The notes below the pieces were generated by a model. It was not told the DNA's origin. It saw nothing but the letters and a program-made list of their open reading frames with translations, and made no database searches. 40,551 bases of DNA from Streptomyces atriruber. Its GTDB lineage: Bacteria; Actinomycetota; Actinomycetes; Streptomycetales; Streptomycetaceae. The stretch spans positions 1 to 40,551 of the forward strand of contig NZ_LIPN01000064.1 of NCBI RefSeq assembly GCF_001418325.1, in the 5' to 3' direction. This document shows, one piece after another, positions 1-7,314 of this stretch (position 1 is the stretch's first letter; each line of letters begins with the position of its first letter). Both the position numbers and the translations under genes were made by a program.

Positions 1-30
1 ACCAAGCGCGACAGCGAGGACCAGCGATGA
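1..30 (+). CDS. C-terminal end of an upstream protein, probably the ABC ATPase partner (partial)
   Basis: Reading from base 1 gives TKRDSEDQR and then TGA at 28-30. This stop overlaps the ATG of the permease gene at 27 (ATGA), the coupling usual for ABC ATPase/permease pairs. Only nine residues are visible, so the identity as an ATPase is inferred from the neighbour alone. Confidence 0.6.
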   Translation, partial: TKRDSEDQR

Positions 31-986
31 CCACGCCTCCGACTCCGCAGCAGCAGCCGCAGGCGCAGCCCCAGCAGGCGTACGCACAGGCGGGCGCCCC
101 GATGCAGGGGGCTCCGGCCCAGGGCGCCCCGATGCAGGGCGCCCCGACGGCGCCTCCGCCCGCGGCCCCCGCGCCGCCCTCCGCCTGGCAGCAGGCGATG
201 GCGAACGCCTACACCTCGCCGATCCCGGTCAAGAAGACCCACCTCGGCAACGCCCTCTCCTCCGAGTGGACGAAGATCAAGTCGGTCCGCTCCACGATGT
301 GGACCCTGGGCATCTTCCTGCTCCTGGTCATCGGCATCGGCCTGCTCGCCGTGGCCAACACCGAGCCGCGCGACTACGCGGACATGCCCTTCACCGTCCC
401 GGCCTTCTTCGGCCTGATGCTGGGCCAGATCTGCCTGATCACGCTGGGCGTGCTCGTCACCTCGTCCGAGTACGGCACGGGCATGATCCGTACGACGTTC
501 ACCGCGTCGCCGCAGCGCTCCCGCGTCCTCACCGCGAAGATCCTGATCTTCTTCGTGGTCGCCTTCGTGGTGTCCGCCGGATCCATCCTCCTGGTGGGCC
601 TCGCGGCGTCGGCCGCCAACAGCGGCCCGGAGGCGGGCGACCTCCCCTGGGCCGGGACGGTCTTCAAGGGCGGTCTGTACGTCTCGCTGCTCGGCGTGCT
701 CGCGCTCGCCGTCGGCTCGATACTGCGACACTCCGCGGGCGCCATCACGGCGATGCTCGGCGTGGTGCTGCTGCCCGCGATCCTGGGCGGGTTCCTGATG
801 ATCTGGGAGAGCACGCAGCCACTCGGCGAGAAGATGAACGACTACAACGCCATCACGGCCCTCGCCAAGATCTTCGGCGCGGACGACACGGGCGCCAGCG
901 GCGGCTCGCAGCTGACGCTGCTCGTCGTCGTCACGGCGGCCGCCGTCGCCGGTGCGTTCGCGCTCCTGGAGAAGCGCGACGTATAG
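27..986 (+). CDS. ABC-2 family transporter permease with Gln/Pro/Ala-rich N-terminus
   Basis: This is a membrane component of an ABC transporter, 319 aa. Residues 1-65 are low complexity, rich in Q, P, A and G, with repeated QGAP units, and are probably cytoplasmic and disordered. They are followed by the segment SSEWTKIKSVRSTMWTL, typical of Streptomyces ABC-2 permeases, where an amphipathic stretch precedes the first membrane helix. By eye about six hydrophobic segments follow, and the protein ends in LLEKRDV, also usual for this family. The motif SSEYGTGMIRTTFTASPQR after the second helix is characteristic. The ATG overlaps the stop of the preceding gene, so the two are translationally coupled. 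The substrate cannot be told from sequence. Confidence 0.9.
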   Translation: MTTPPTPQQQPQAQPQQAYAQAGAPMQGAPAQGAPMQGAPTAPPPAAPAPPSAWQQAMANAYTSPIPVKKTHLGNALSSEWTKIKSVRSTMWTLGIFLLLVIGIGLLAVANTEPRDYADMPFTVPAFFGLMLGQICLITLGVLVTSSEYGTGMIRTTFTASPQRSRVLTAKILIFFVVAFVVSAGSILLVGLAASAANSGPEAGDLPWAGTVFKGGLYVSLLGVLALAVGSILRHSAGAITAMLGVVLLPAILGGFLMIWESTQPLGEKMNDYNAITALAKIFGADDTGASGGSQLTLLVVVTAAAVAGAFALLEKRDV

Positions 987-1013
987 CCGTGTGAGGCACA
1001 GCTCCGCGAGGCG

Positions 1014-1346
1014 CTAGTACCTCGGTGCGTTACGGGACCGCTGCACCCGCGTGGTGCGGCGGTCCTTCGCGTTCCAGCACGCCTTGTGCCAGTGCCTGCG
1101 CTCGTCGACGCCGGAGTGCTCGGGCCAGGCCACCACGTGCGCGAGGCCCGACGGGATCTCCTGGTCGCAGCCCGGGCAGCGGTACCGCTTGCCCGCCGCG
1201 CTCGCGCCCGCCACGTGGCGCACGCTCCACTCCTCGCCCTGCCAGCTCTCGGTGCTCTGGAAGCCGCCGTAACGACCCGAGGGCTCCGCGTCCGTGGACG
1301 TCTTCGGCTCTCCGGCGACCTTGGGGCGGTTGCGACGCGGGGACAC
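1014..1346 (-). CDS. Small conserved protein with a putative Cys/His zinc site
   Basis: A 110-aa protein starting at GTG (1344-1346), with a GAGGTG Shine-Dalgarno seven bases upstream. The first 25 residues are basic and low complexity. The conserved core contains RYRCPGCDQEIPSG (C57, C60), a His near 70, and HWHKACW (H85, H87, C90). This CxxC plus HxHxxC arrangement suggests one bound zinc in a treble-clef or HNH-like fold. The C-terminus is basic (KDRRTTRVQRSRNAPRY). From memory, homologues in Streptomyces are often labelled 'ATP/GTP-binding protein', but I see no P-loop here, so that label is doubtful. It converges with the permease gene and diverges from the monooxygenase gene. Function is unknown; nucleic-acid binding is a guess from charge and the zinc site. 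Confidence 0.8.
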   Translation of the reverse strand: MSPRRNRPKVAGEPKTSTDAEPSGRYGGFQSTESWQGEEWSVRHVAGASAAGKRYRCPGCDQEIPSGLAHVVAWPEHSGVDERRHWHKACWNAKDRRTTRVQRSRNAPRY

Positions 1347-1481
1347 GGAAACACCTCACGGGCTGTACGGCGGTCAGGGGTGTGACCAGCCTACGCGCCG
1401 CGCCGAGGGGTACCCGGCCCGGACGGACGGCCTCACCCCCCCCTCCGACGCGTGGAAAATCAAACAATCTTCCTGCCAGGC

Positions 1482-1496
1482 CGTGCCTTTGGCACG
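1482..1496. other. Small perfect hairpin in the divergent intergenic region
   Basis: CGTGCC-TTT-GGCACG, a 6-bp stem with a 3-base loop, lies about 60 bases before the monooxygenase start. It could be an operator or a 5' UTR hairpin. It is too short to name. Confidence 0.3.
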
Positions 1497-1556
1497 TGTC
1501 ATGCGTTGTTGCCCGTAGGGGAGTGCCTGCGTCGGCGTCAAGGAAGCAGGAGTTCG

Positions 1557-2591
1557 ATGCGTGTAGGTAGTTTTGTTCTGGCCGCGCAGTTCCCCGGACA
1601 GGGGCAGGGGGAGGCACTGCACCGGGCGGTGCGGTCCGCCGAGGTGGCCGAGGAGGCGGGACTCGATTCGGTCTGGCTCGCCGAGCACCACTTCGTGCCG
1701 TACGGCACGTGCCCGTCGGCGGTGACCCTCGCGGCGCTGCTCCTCGGGCGGACGCGGCGGATCCGCGTCGGCACGGCCGTGAGCGTACTCCCGACCGCCC
1801 ACCCCGTGGCGCTCGGCGAGCAAACGGCCCTGCTGCACATGACGTCGGGCGGCCGCTTCTCGCTCGGCGTCGGACGCGGCGGCCCCTGGGTGGACCTGGA
1901 GGTGTTCGGGTCGGGCCTGGAGGCGTACGAGAAGGGGTTCCCCGAATCCCTCGACCTGCTGCTCCGGTGGCTGCGGGAGGCCCGTGTCGAGGGTCGCGGC
2001 GAGCGGTTCTCGTTCCGTGAGGTGGCCGTCGTGCCGCGCCCGCAGGAGGCCCTGAACGGCCAGGGCACGGCAGGCCCCGAAGTGGTCGTGGCCTGCACCT
2101 CGCCGTCCAGCGTGCGGCTCGCCGCGCAGCGCTGCCTGCCGATGCTCCTCGGCATGCACGTGGGCGACGACGAGAAGGCCGAAATGGTGGCCTTGTGGAA
2201 TCGCCACGCACGTGCTGCGGGGCATACGCCGGAGGAGATTTCCACCGCCTCGCACGTCTCCGCCGGAGTCGCCCAGATCGCGGACCGGCGCCTGGACGCG
2301 GCAGAGACGTTACAGAAGGCGATGCCGGGGTGGCTGAAGCAGGGGCTGGACGCCCATGTGACGGTGGACGGCAGGCACCGTGCCATGCGAGACCCGGTGG
2401 CCTACACGGAACTGCTCTGCGGGCTGCACCCCGTGGGCACCCCGCAGGTCTGCGCCGACCGGCTCGCCGCCACCTCCGAGCGCACAGGCATCACCCGCTT
2501 CGCACTGCTCGTCGAAGGCTCGGGCGACCTCGCGGCCACGGAGGAGAACGTACGGAGGCTGGGCGCCGAGGTGCTGCCCCGACTCTGCTGA
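1557..2591 (+). CDS. Luciferase-like (LLM) flavin-dependent monooxygenase, TTA-containing
   Basis: A 344-aa protein of the bacterial luciferase-like TIM-barrel family, which uses reduced FMN or F420 with O2 or an organic substrate. The N-terminus MRVGSFVLAAQFPG, the motif SVWLAEHHF (38-46), TRRIRVGTAVSVLPT (66-80), and SGGRFSLGVGRGGPW (97-111) are the standard landmarks of the fold. The ATG at 1557 was chosen over longer frames because AAGGAAG and GGAG lie just upstream and the family alignment starts there. Codon 252 (2310-2312) is TTA, read only by the bldA tRNA in Streptomyces, and is the only in-frame TTA I found in the window. Its substrate is unknown. The genes on both sides are transcribed away from or towards it, so it appears monocistronic. 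It ends at a strong hairpin (2606-2650). Confidence 0.9.
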   Translation: MRVGSFVLAAQFPGQGQGEALHRAVRSAEVAEEAGLDSVWLAEHHFVPYGTCPSAVTLAALLLGRTRRIRVGTAVSVLPTAHPVALGEQTALLHMTSGGRFSLGVGRGGPWVDLEVFGSGLEAYEKGFPESLDLLLRWLREARVEGRGERFSFREVAVVPRPQEALNGQGTAGPEVVVACTSPSSVRLAAQRCLPMLLGMHVGDDEKAEMVALWNRHARAAGHTPEEISTASHVSAGVAQIADRRLDAAETLQKAMPGWLKQGLDAHVTVDGRHRAMRDPVAYTELLCGLHPVGTPQVCADRLAATSERTGITRFALLVEGSGDLAATEENVRRLGAEVLPRLC

Positions 2592-2605
2592 GACCCGGCC
2601 GAGGA

Positions 2606-2650
2606 GCTGCCGCTCCGGACTGAAACACCTCCCGCGTACGGAGCGGCAGC
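2606..2650. terminator. Bidirectional stem-loop between convergent genes
   Basis: GCTGCCGCTCCG (2606-2617) pairs perfectly with CGGAGCGGCAGC (2639-2650) around a 21-base loop. It lies between the monooxygenase stop (2591) and the stop of the convergent gene (2659), so it can serve both. There is no clear T-run, as is common for Streptomyces terminators. Confidence 0.6.
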
Positions 2651-2658
2651 AACAGGCG

Positions 2659-3051
2659 TCAGCAGTCCCTGAGTTCAGGGGACTGGTTGAGGAGCTGACC
2701 TCGGATCGAGGTGAAGCGGGCAAGCCGTTCGTCCACCGACGGATCGAGCGGGAAGACTGCCACGCGGTGGCAGTTCTGGAATGCCAGACGCACCCCGAAA
2801 TGCCGCTGCAGCGCACCGCGAATCGCGTCACTCGCGAGCGCACGCAGCAGCTGGCCACGTGCCTGCTCGTCCGGCGGCGGGGTCTGGTTGTCGGCGAACT
2901 CGCCGCCGTCGACCTTCAACTGGGCCACCAGGGAGCTGATCATCTCCCATGCGAAAGGCAGGGAGGTCCGGACGCAGTCGACGAATTCTGCTTCGTCCAC
3001 CTCGCCTCGCTCGGCCTGTTCCAACAGTGCCGGTGAGACGTCGAGCGACAT
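2659..3051 (-). CDS. Conserved hypothetical protein (Streptomyces 'SCO5389 family' type)
   Basis: A 130-aa soluble protein starting [32 protein letters not shown] at ATG 3049-3051, with a strong SD (GAGGAG) eight bases upstream. It is mostly helical by appearance, with no membrane segment and no catalytic motif I recognise. The N-terminal half is acidic. The C-terminal part has [46 protein letters not shown] believe, from memory, that annotation pipelines call this the SCO5389 family; that is a name and not a function. It is divergent from nucS across a 254-bp gap, which may hold promoters for both. Function is unknown. Confidence 0.8.
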   Translation of the reverse strand: MSLDVSPALLEQAERGEVDEAEFVDCVRTSLPFAWEMISSLVAQLKVDGGEFADNQTPPPDEQARGQLLRALASDAIRGALQRHFGVRLAFQNCHRVAVFPLDPSVDERLARFTSIRGQLLNQSPELRDC

Positions 3052-3291
3052 GGGTTCTCCTCTCGCACCCCCGGGGAGCGGGGGCCTACGGACAGGGATG
3101 GAGTCCGCCTACGCAGCGTGCACGGATGACGACCTCTAGCTTCTACGGTAGGCACCGGGCGGTAAGCGCACCAGGAGATTGGGCGCATAACCGGCCAGGA
3201 TCGAACAGGCGCATCGACGGACAAGTCGCCTCTTCGGCGCGGGGGTGCCGGGAGCGGGACGGGCGAATCGCGCGCACCGCCCCGAGTCGAG

Positions 3292-3297
3292 TAGCGT
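3292..3297 (+). promoter_or_regulatory. Candidate -10 box of a leaderless nucS promoter
   Basis: TAGCGT matches TAnnnT and ends eight bases before the nucS ATG (3306). The transcript would therefore start at or next to the ATG. No Shine-Dalgarno is present, which fits leaderless translation. No convincing -35 is seen. Confidence 0.4.
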
Positions 3298-3305
3298 TGC
3301 GCCCC

Positions 3306-3977
3306 ATGCGTCTCGTCATTGCCCGATGCTCCGTGGACTACGCGGGCCGGCTCACCGCCCATCTCCCGTCGGCACCCCGCCTGATCCTTGTGAAGGCGGA
3401 CGGCAGCGTCTCCATCCACGCGGACGACAGGGCTTACAAACCGCTCAACTGGATGTCTCCGCCCTGCACATTGAAGGAGGGGACCGGGGACGACGCCGGT
3501 GTGTGGACCGTCGTCAACAAGGCCGGCGAGAAGCTCATCATCACGATGGAGGAAGTCCTGCACGACTCCTCGCACGAACTGGGCGTGGACCCCGGCCTCA
3601 TCAAGGACGGCGTGGAAGCACACCTTCAGGAGCTGCTCGCCGACCGGATCGAGACACTCGGCGAGGGATACTCGCTCATCCGTCGTGAATACATGACGGC
3701 GATCGGCCCGGTCGACATCCTCTGCCGCGACGCCGACGGGCAGACCGTCGCCGTCGAGATCAAGCGCCGCGGCGAGATCGACGGCGTCGAGCAACTCACC
3801 CGCTATCTCGAGCTGTTGAACCGCGACCCGCACCTGGCACCCGTCAAGGGCATCTTCGCCGCCCAGGAGATCAAGCCGCAGGCGCGGGTGCTCGCCACGG
3901 ACCGCGGCATCGGCTGCACCGTCCTGGACTACGACGCGATGCGCGGCATCGAGGACGACAAGCTGCGGCTGTTCTGA
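3306..3977 (+). CDS. nucS: Endonuclease NucS/EndoMS, mismatch-specific
   Basis: A 223-aa NucS. In actinobacteria, which lack MutS and MutL, this enzyme cleaves both strands at mismatches and provides the anti-mutator pathway. The N-terminal half ([21 protein letters not shown], then [14 protein letters not shown]) is the DNA-binding and dimerisation domain. The C-terminal RecB-like nuclease domain shows GPVDILCRD with the catalytic Asp and VAVEIKRRG with the Glu and Lys, followed by [12 protein letters not shown]. The protein ends in KLRLF, the beta-clamp-binding type of tail known for actinobacterial NucS. The start at 3306 gives the normal family length; a longer frame runs upstream but has no SD or family similarity. 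The transcript may be leaderless. Confidence 0.95.
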   Translation: MRLVIARCSVDYAGRLTAHLPSAPRLILVKADGSVSIHADDRAYKPLNWMSPPCTLKEGTGDDAGVWTVVNKAGEKLIITMEEVLHDSSHELGVDPGLIKDGVEAHLQELLADRIETLGEGYSLIRREYMTAIGPVDILCRDADGQTVAVEIKRRGEIDGVEQLTRYLELLNRDPHLAPVKGIFAAQEIKPQARVLATDRGIGCTVLDYDAMRGIEDDKLRLF

Positions 3978-4020
3978 CCCCGCGGAGGCAGCCGCACACA
4001 TACGCACACGCAGGACGTGC

Positions 4021-4054
4021 AGGAGGGCCGGGTCCATCAGGACCCGGCCCTCCT
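4021..4054. terminator. Strong terminator hairpin between nucS and the convergent ATPase gene
   Basis: AGGAGGGCCGGGTCC (4021-4035) and GGACCCGGCCCTCCT (4040-4054) form a perfect 15-bp stem with loop ATCA. CCTTTC follows on the plus strand. It sits between the nucS stop and the stop of the minus-strand gene and can serve both directions. Confidence 0.85.
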
Positions 4055-4083
4055 CCTTTCAGATCCGGTCCCGGATCCCGTCC

Positions 4084-6540
4084 TCAGGTCCTGTCCTCGG
4101 CCCCCGGGCCGCTCGCCGAGTCCGAGATGTCGGGCGAGGTCGGCGGAGAGTCGCTCTCGGGCGGTGTCGGCGGGGTCGTGGGCGGAGTGGTCGGCGGGTC
4201 CGTCGGGGGTGTCGTAGGCGGCTTCGTCGGCGGCTTCGTCGGCTTGGTCGGCTTGTCCGTGGGCTTGGTCGGCTCGTCGGTCGGCTTCGTCGGCTCGTCC
4301 GTGGGCTTCGTCGGGTCGTCCGACGGCTCGGCGCTGTCGCTCGGCTCGTCCGACGGCTCGCCGCTGTCGCTCGGCGTGGGACTGCCCGAGGTGTCGGAGA
4401 CGCCGTCCTCGCCGGGGTCGTCGGCGCGGCTCGTGGAGTCCTTCTGCGGCTTGTCGGCGTTGAGGCCGTCGCCGTCGCGGTCCTCCTTCGCCGACTGCTC
4501 CGTGGTGACCTTGTCGCCCGGCGAGTCGTCGTTGCCGGACGTGGCGCCGAGCGTGACGACGGTGCCGAGGACGGCGGCGAGCAGGGCTCCCGCACCGGCC
4601 GCGACGAGGTTGCGCCGGGTGCCGCTGATGATGGAGCGGCGGCTCGGCGCGGGACCCGCCGCGGGGGCGGGCGTCACCCTGCTGGTGACCAGCGTGTCCG
4701 GCTCCGGGGGCGGTTCGGGCAGGGCGAACGCGGCCGGGATGCCGCTGGGCGGCGACGCCGATTCCTCGTAGCGCGCGTCGGGCACCTCTTCGCCCGCGGC
4801 CGTGCGCCCGCCGGGCAGTGCGCCACCCGAACGGTCGGCGACCAGGGCGAGGGCCCTGCGCCCGGAGATCATGCCGCGCTTGTCGGCGAGCGCACCGCGC
4901 AGCCCTATGGACGCCTCCAGCTCGGCGCGGGCCCGGTCGAGCTGCCCGCCGCAGAGCGCGAGGATCCCCAACTCGTGGTGGAAGTACGCCTCCTCGGCGA
5001 CCTCGCCCGCGTTCCGCGCCGCCTCCTGGCCGGAGCGCAGGGCACGCTCCCAGGCGCCCCAGTCGAGCCCGCCGGCGAAGGCGGGCGCCGCGGTACGGGC
5101 GAGCAGCACGGCGGCGCCGCTCTCCGTGGCGACCAGGGCGGCGAGGGCGGCCTGTACGGCGTCCGCCTCGGCCGCGACCCGCTCCGGGGTGACCGAGGGG
5201 TGCCCGGACCACCAGGCGTAGTGCTGGGCGGCGCCCAGGGCGTACTCCGCGGCCTCCTCGGCGTACCCGACGGCCTCCAGCTGCGTACGGACTCCGGCGG
5301 CGAGGCGGTAGTGCGCGCCGACCGGGGTGACCAGGGCGCAGCCGACCAGCTCGGCGAGGGCCGCGTCGGCGTGGGTGTCGCCCACGAGGGCGGGCAGGTG
5401 GGCCTGGTGCGGCAGCTCGCCGCCGAGGGCGACGGCGAACTTCAGCGTGGCGCGGGCGGCCGGGCTGAGCCGCGAGGCGAGCAGGGCGGCGGGCGCGGCG
5501 CCGTCGGCGAGCGAGGGCAGCGGCACGTCGTGGCCGTCGGCGGCGAAGGGTGCGTCGACGGGGGTGTCCCCGAAGTAGCCGTTCTCCTCGAAGGCGTGCG
5601 GGTCGGCGCGGAGCTGGTCGCGCTGGCGGAGCAGGGCGCCCGCCTGGACGAAGCGCAGCGGCAGGCCCTCGGACTCGAACCACAGGTCGCCCGCCCAGTT
5701 GGCCTCCTCGTCGTCGAGGACGCGGCCGACGGCGCGCTCCAGGAGTTCGAGGCCGCCGCCGCGGCCGAGTCCGCCGAGGAAGACCTCTTCCAGGTGGGAG
5801 TCGGCGGAGGGCGCCGCCACGTCGGGCGTGGCGGCGATGAGGAAGGCGCATTCGGGTGTCGCGTCGAGCAGCTCGTCGAGGGCGGCGCCGCCGAATTCGA
5901 GGTCGTCCAGGACGACGACCGCGCCGATCTCGTGGACGTGTTCGAGGAGCTGGGCGCGCTCGGGGCGGTGCAGCGGCGCGTCGTGGACGGCGGCGAAGAG
6001 GTCGTGGAGCAGCTCGCCGGGCGTCCTGCGGTAGCCGGAGAGGCGGACGACACCGTCGGGCGCGAGGTCCGCGCAGTCGTCGGCGACGGCGTTCACGAGC
6101 GCTGTGCGGCCCGATCCGGCGGGTCCGGTGAGTCGCACCGAGCGGCCGCGCGCGAGGAGCCGTGCGAGGCGTTCGCGCTCCTCCTGGCGTTCGAGGAGCG
6201 GCAGCCTGGGCAGTGCGGGCCCGGGCGGCACGGGCGGCATCGAGGCGCGGCGCAGCTCGGCGCGATCGGCCGCGGTCCGTTTGGCGGGCGGCGCCGGCCG
6301 TTCGCCGGGCGGGCAGGGCTCGATCTCGCTGCCGTCGACAGGGTTGACGGTGAGCAGGAAGTCGCCCGAGACGAGCTGGACGGTGCGGGCCAGCGCGGGT
6401 GCCGGCTGGCCGAAGTCGGGCGTCATGGGATCGCGCGGCGTCCGACCGGAGCGCGCCGGGTCGGCCTGATCGGCCGGGTTCTCATGGGTGTGGTTGCCGT
6501 CGTGGCCGTACTCTTCAGGTCCCCGGTTCATCGGGTCCAT
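4084..6540 (-). CDS. Membrane-anchored P-loop (STAND/NB-ARC-like) ATPase with extracytoplasmic Pro/Thr-rich tail
   Basis: An 818-aa protein. The start at 6540 (MDPMNRGPEEY) is preferred because GGGGGG lies about 8-13 bases upstream; a longer frame to 6594 lacks this. Residues 1-115 are low complexity and acidic. The P-loop GPAGSGRT (139-146) has Arg at the usual Lys position. The Walker B-like stretch is AVVVLDDLEF (about 207-216). Helical repeats resembling a STAND/TPR architecture follow, including RARAELEASIGLRGALADKRG. A single membrane helix lies at about 644-668 (NLVAAGAGALLAAVLGTVVTLG). The 150-residue tail is acidic and then tandem DEPTKPT and PPTTPPT units, likely extracytoplasmic and possibly a cell-wall spacer. 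The topology suggests a cytoplasmic switch with an outside tail. A role in signalling is inference; the adjacent STAS gene (same strand, 254 bp upstream) is suggestive. Confidence 0.85.
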   Translation of the reverse strand: MDPMNRGPEEYGHDGNHTHENPADQADPARSGRTPRDPMTPDFGQPAPALARTVQLVSGDFLLTVNPVDGSEIEPCPPGERPAPPAKRTAADRAELRRASMPPVPPGPALPRLPLLERQEERERLARLLARGRSVRLTGPAGSGRTALVNAVADDCADLAPDGVVRLSGYRRTPGELLHDLFAAVHDAPLHRPERAQLLEHVHEIGAVVVLDDLEFGGAALDELLDATPECAFLIAATPDVAAPSADSHLEEVFLGGLGRGGGLELLERAVGRVLDDEEANWAGDLWFESEGLPLRFVQAGALLRQRDQLRADPHAFEENGYFGDTPVDAPFAADGHDVPLPSLADGAAPAALLASRLSPAARATLKFAVALGGELPHQAHLPALVGDTHADAALAELVGCALVTPVGAHYRLAAGVRTQLEAVGYAEEAAEYALGAAQHYAWWSGHPSVTPERVAAEADAVQAALAALVATESGAAVLLARTAAPAFAGGLDWGAWERALRSGQEAARNAGEVAEEAYFHHELGILALCGGQLDRARAELEASIGLRGALADKRGMISGRRALALVADRSGGALPGGRTAAGEEVPDARYEESASPPSGIPAAFALPEPPPEPDTLVTSRVTPAPAAGPAPSRRSIISGTRRNLVAAGAGALLAAVLGTVVTLGATSGNDDSPGDKVTTEQSAKEDRDGDGLNADKPQKDSTSRADDPGEDGVSDTSGSPTPSDSGEPSDEPSDSAEPSDDPTKPTDEPTKPTDEPTKPTDKPTKPTKPPTKPPTTPPTDPPTTPPTTPPTPPESDSPPTSPDISDSASGPGAEDRT
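4205..4375 (-). repeat. In-frame tandem repeats encoding the Pro/Thr/Asp tail
   Basis: The DNA for the C-terminal tail is internally repeated. A 30-base unit encoding an SDEPSD/SAEPSD-type decapeptide occurs twice in a row at about 4316-4375 with almost no differences. Short 12-21-base units encoding DEPTKPT, DKPTKPT and PPTKPPT run through 4205-4315. Such repeats can expand or contract by slippage without breaking frame, so strains may differ in length here. Confidence 0.7.
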
Positions 6541-6685
6541 GGTCCTAGCCCCCCAGATGCGTGGTGTGCAGAGCCCCCTCCGGCCTTCGTGCACACTGCG
6601 CTGTCGCTTCTGGTCCGGTGCCCCCGTGCGGGTCCGTATATCGGTGGGCGACCGAACCCTAGACCTTTGCTCAGTATCTACGGGA

Positions 6686-6701
6686 GGGCGGGGTACCGCC
6701 C
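6686..6701 (-). terminator. Short GC hairpin after the STAS gene
   Basis: GGGCGG-GGTA-CCGCCC forms a 6-bp stem about 95 bases past the STAS stop and upstream of the ATPase gene. It is a weak candidate terminator or 5' UTR structure. Confidence 0.25.
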
Positions 6702-6794
6702 CGTCCGAGACGTCACAGGTTCGTGAGGATTGTGCGCTCTCAGTGCGTGCTCAATGCCTTCTCGGTGCGCTCTCGGCCGTTCCGGCGGTGCCGG

Positions 6795-7118
6795 TCAGGC
6801 TCTGGGGAGCGATTCGACTCCGATGCCGCCCTCGATGGCGAGGATCCGGTGGAGCCGGGTCGCCACGAGGAGGCGCTGCATCTGCGGCGGCACATGGCGC
6901 AGGACGAGTCTGCGTCCGCAGCGGCCGGCGCGGCGGTGGGCGCCCATGATGACGCCGAGTCCCGTGGCGTCCCACGAGTCGAGTTCGGACAGGTCGAGCA
7001 CCAGGTCGCCGGCGCCGTCGTCGACGGCCGAGTGCAGGACCGTGCGGGCGTCCGCCGCGCTGCGTACGTCGAGGCGTCCCCCGACGACCAGCTGGGCCTG
7101 GTCGCCCCTGATGTGCAT
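6795..7118 (-). CDS. STAS-domain protein, anti-sigma-factor-antagonist-like
   Basis: A 107-aa single STAS domain. The fold landmarks are VVGGRLDVRSAADARTVLHSAV (strand and first helix), LVLDLSELDSWDATGLGVIMGAH (39-61, the loop and second helix) and RLVLRHVPPQMQRLL. In SpoIIAA-type proteins the loop reads D-S-S-G-L and the first Ser is phosphorylated by the partner anti-sigma kinase. Here it is D50-A51-T52-G53-L54, so the usual target Ser is Ala; Thr52 is the only hydroxyl nearby. It may be unregulated by phosphorylation or use Thr52. The start at ATG 7116-7118 has GGGGAG six bases upstream. No anti-sigma kinase or sigma gene lies next to it, so its partners are encoded elsewhere. Confidence 0.88.
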   Translation of the reverse strand: MHIRGDQAQLVVGGRLDVRSAADARTVLHSAVDDGAGDLVLDLSELDSWDATGLGVIMGAHRRAGRCGRRLVLRHVPPQMQRLLVATRLHRILAIEGGIGVESLPRA

Positions 7119-7314
7119 ATGCGCTCCCCGAGAGTGCTGTGTCTGCTGTGACGCCCGATACGTAAGGCGTCTGCGTATGTCACTGCAACTGACTGCCGCT
7201 TGGGTGCGGAAGTTGCCGTCTGTAAGCGAACCGATACCGAATTCACTCCGAGGGGTGACCCGCGGGGCGCCGAAGCGTCCAACGGGGCGTCAGACGGCGT
7301 ACGTCAGTGCTGGT

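Noticed and set aside
1440..1557. A tRNA or small structured RNA suggested by the hairpin at 1482-1496
   Set aside because: I could not fold a cloverleaf or any larger conserved structure; only a 6-bp stem is present.
3422..3442. TTA triplet in nucS, and similar triplets in atpD, atpB, atpI, atpE and the hydroxyacyl-CoA dehydrogenase gene
   Set aside because: All of these are out of frame (mostly parts of TAC Tyr codons), so they do not imply bldA control.
2940..4037. A 365-codon minus-strand frame opposite nucS
   Set aside because: nucS on the plus strand has all catalytic residues and normal length. The opposite frame has no motif.
4975..6726. A 583-codon plus-strand frame opposite the membrane ATPase gene
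   Set aside because: It is composed of Gly, Val, Glu, Arg and Ala in runs, has no domain, and mirrors the codon bias of the minus-strand gene with its P-loop and membrane helix.
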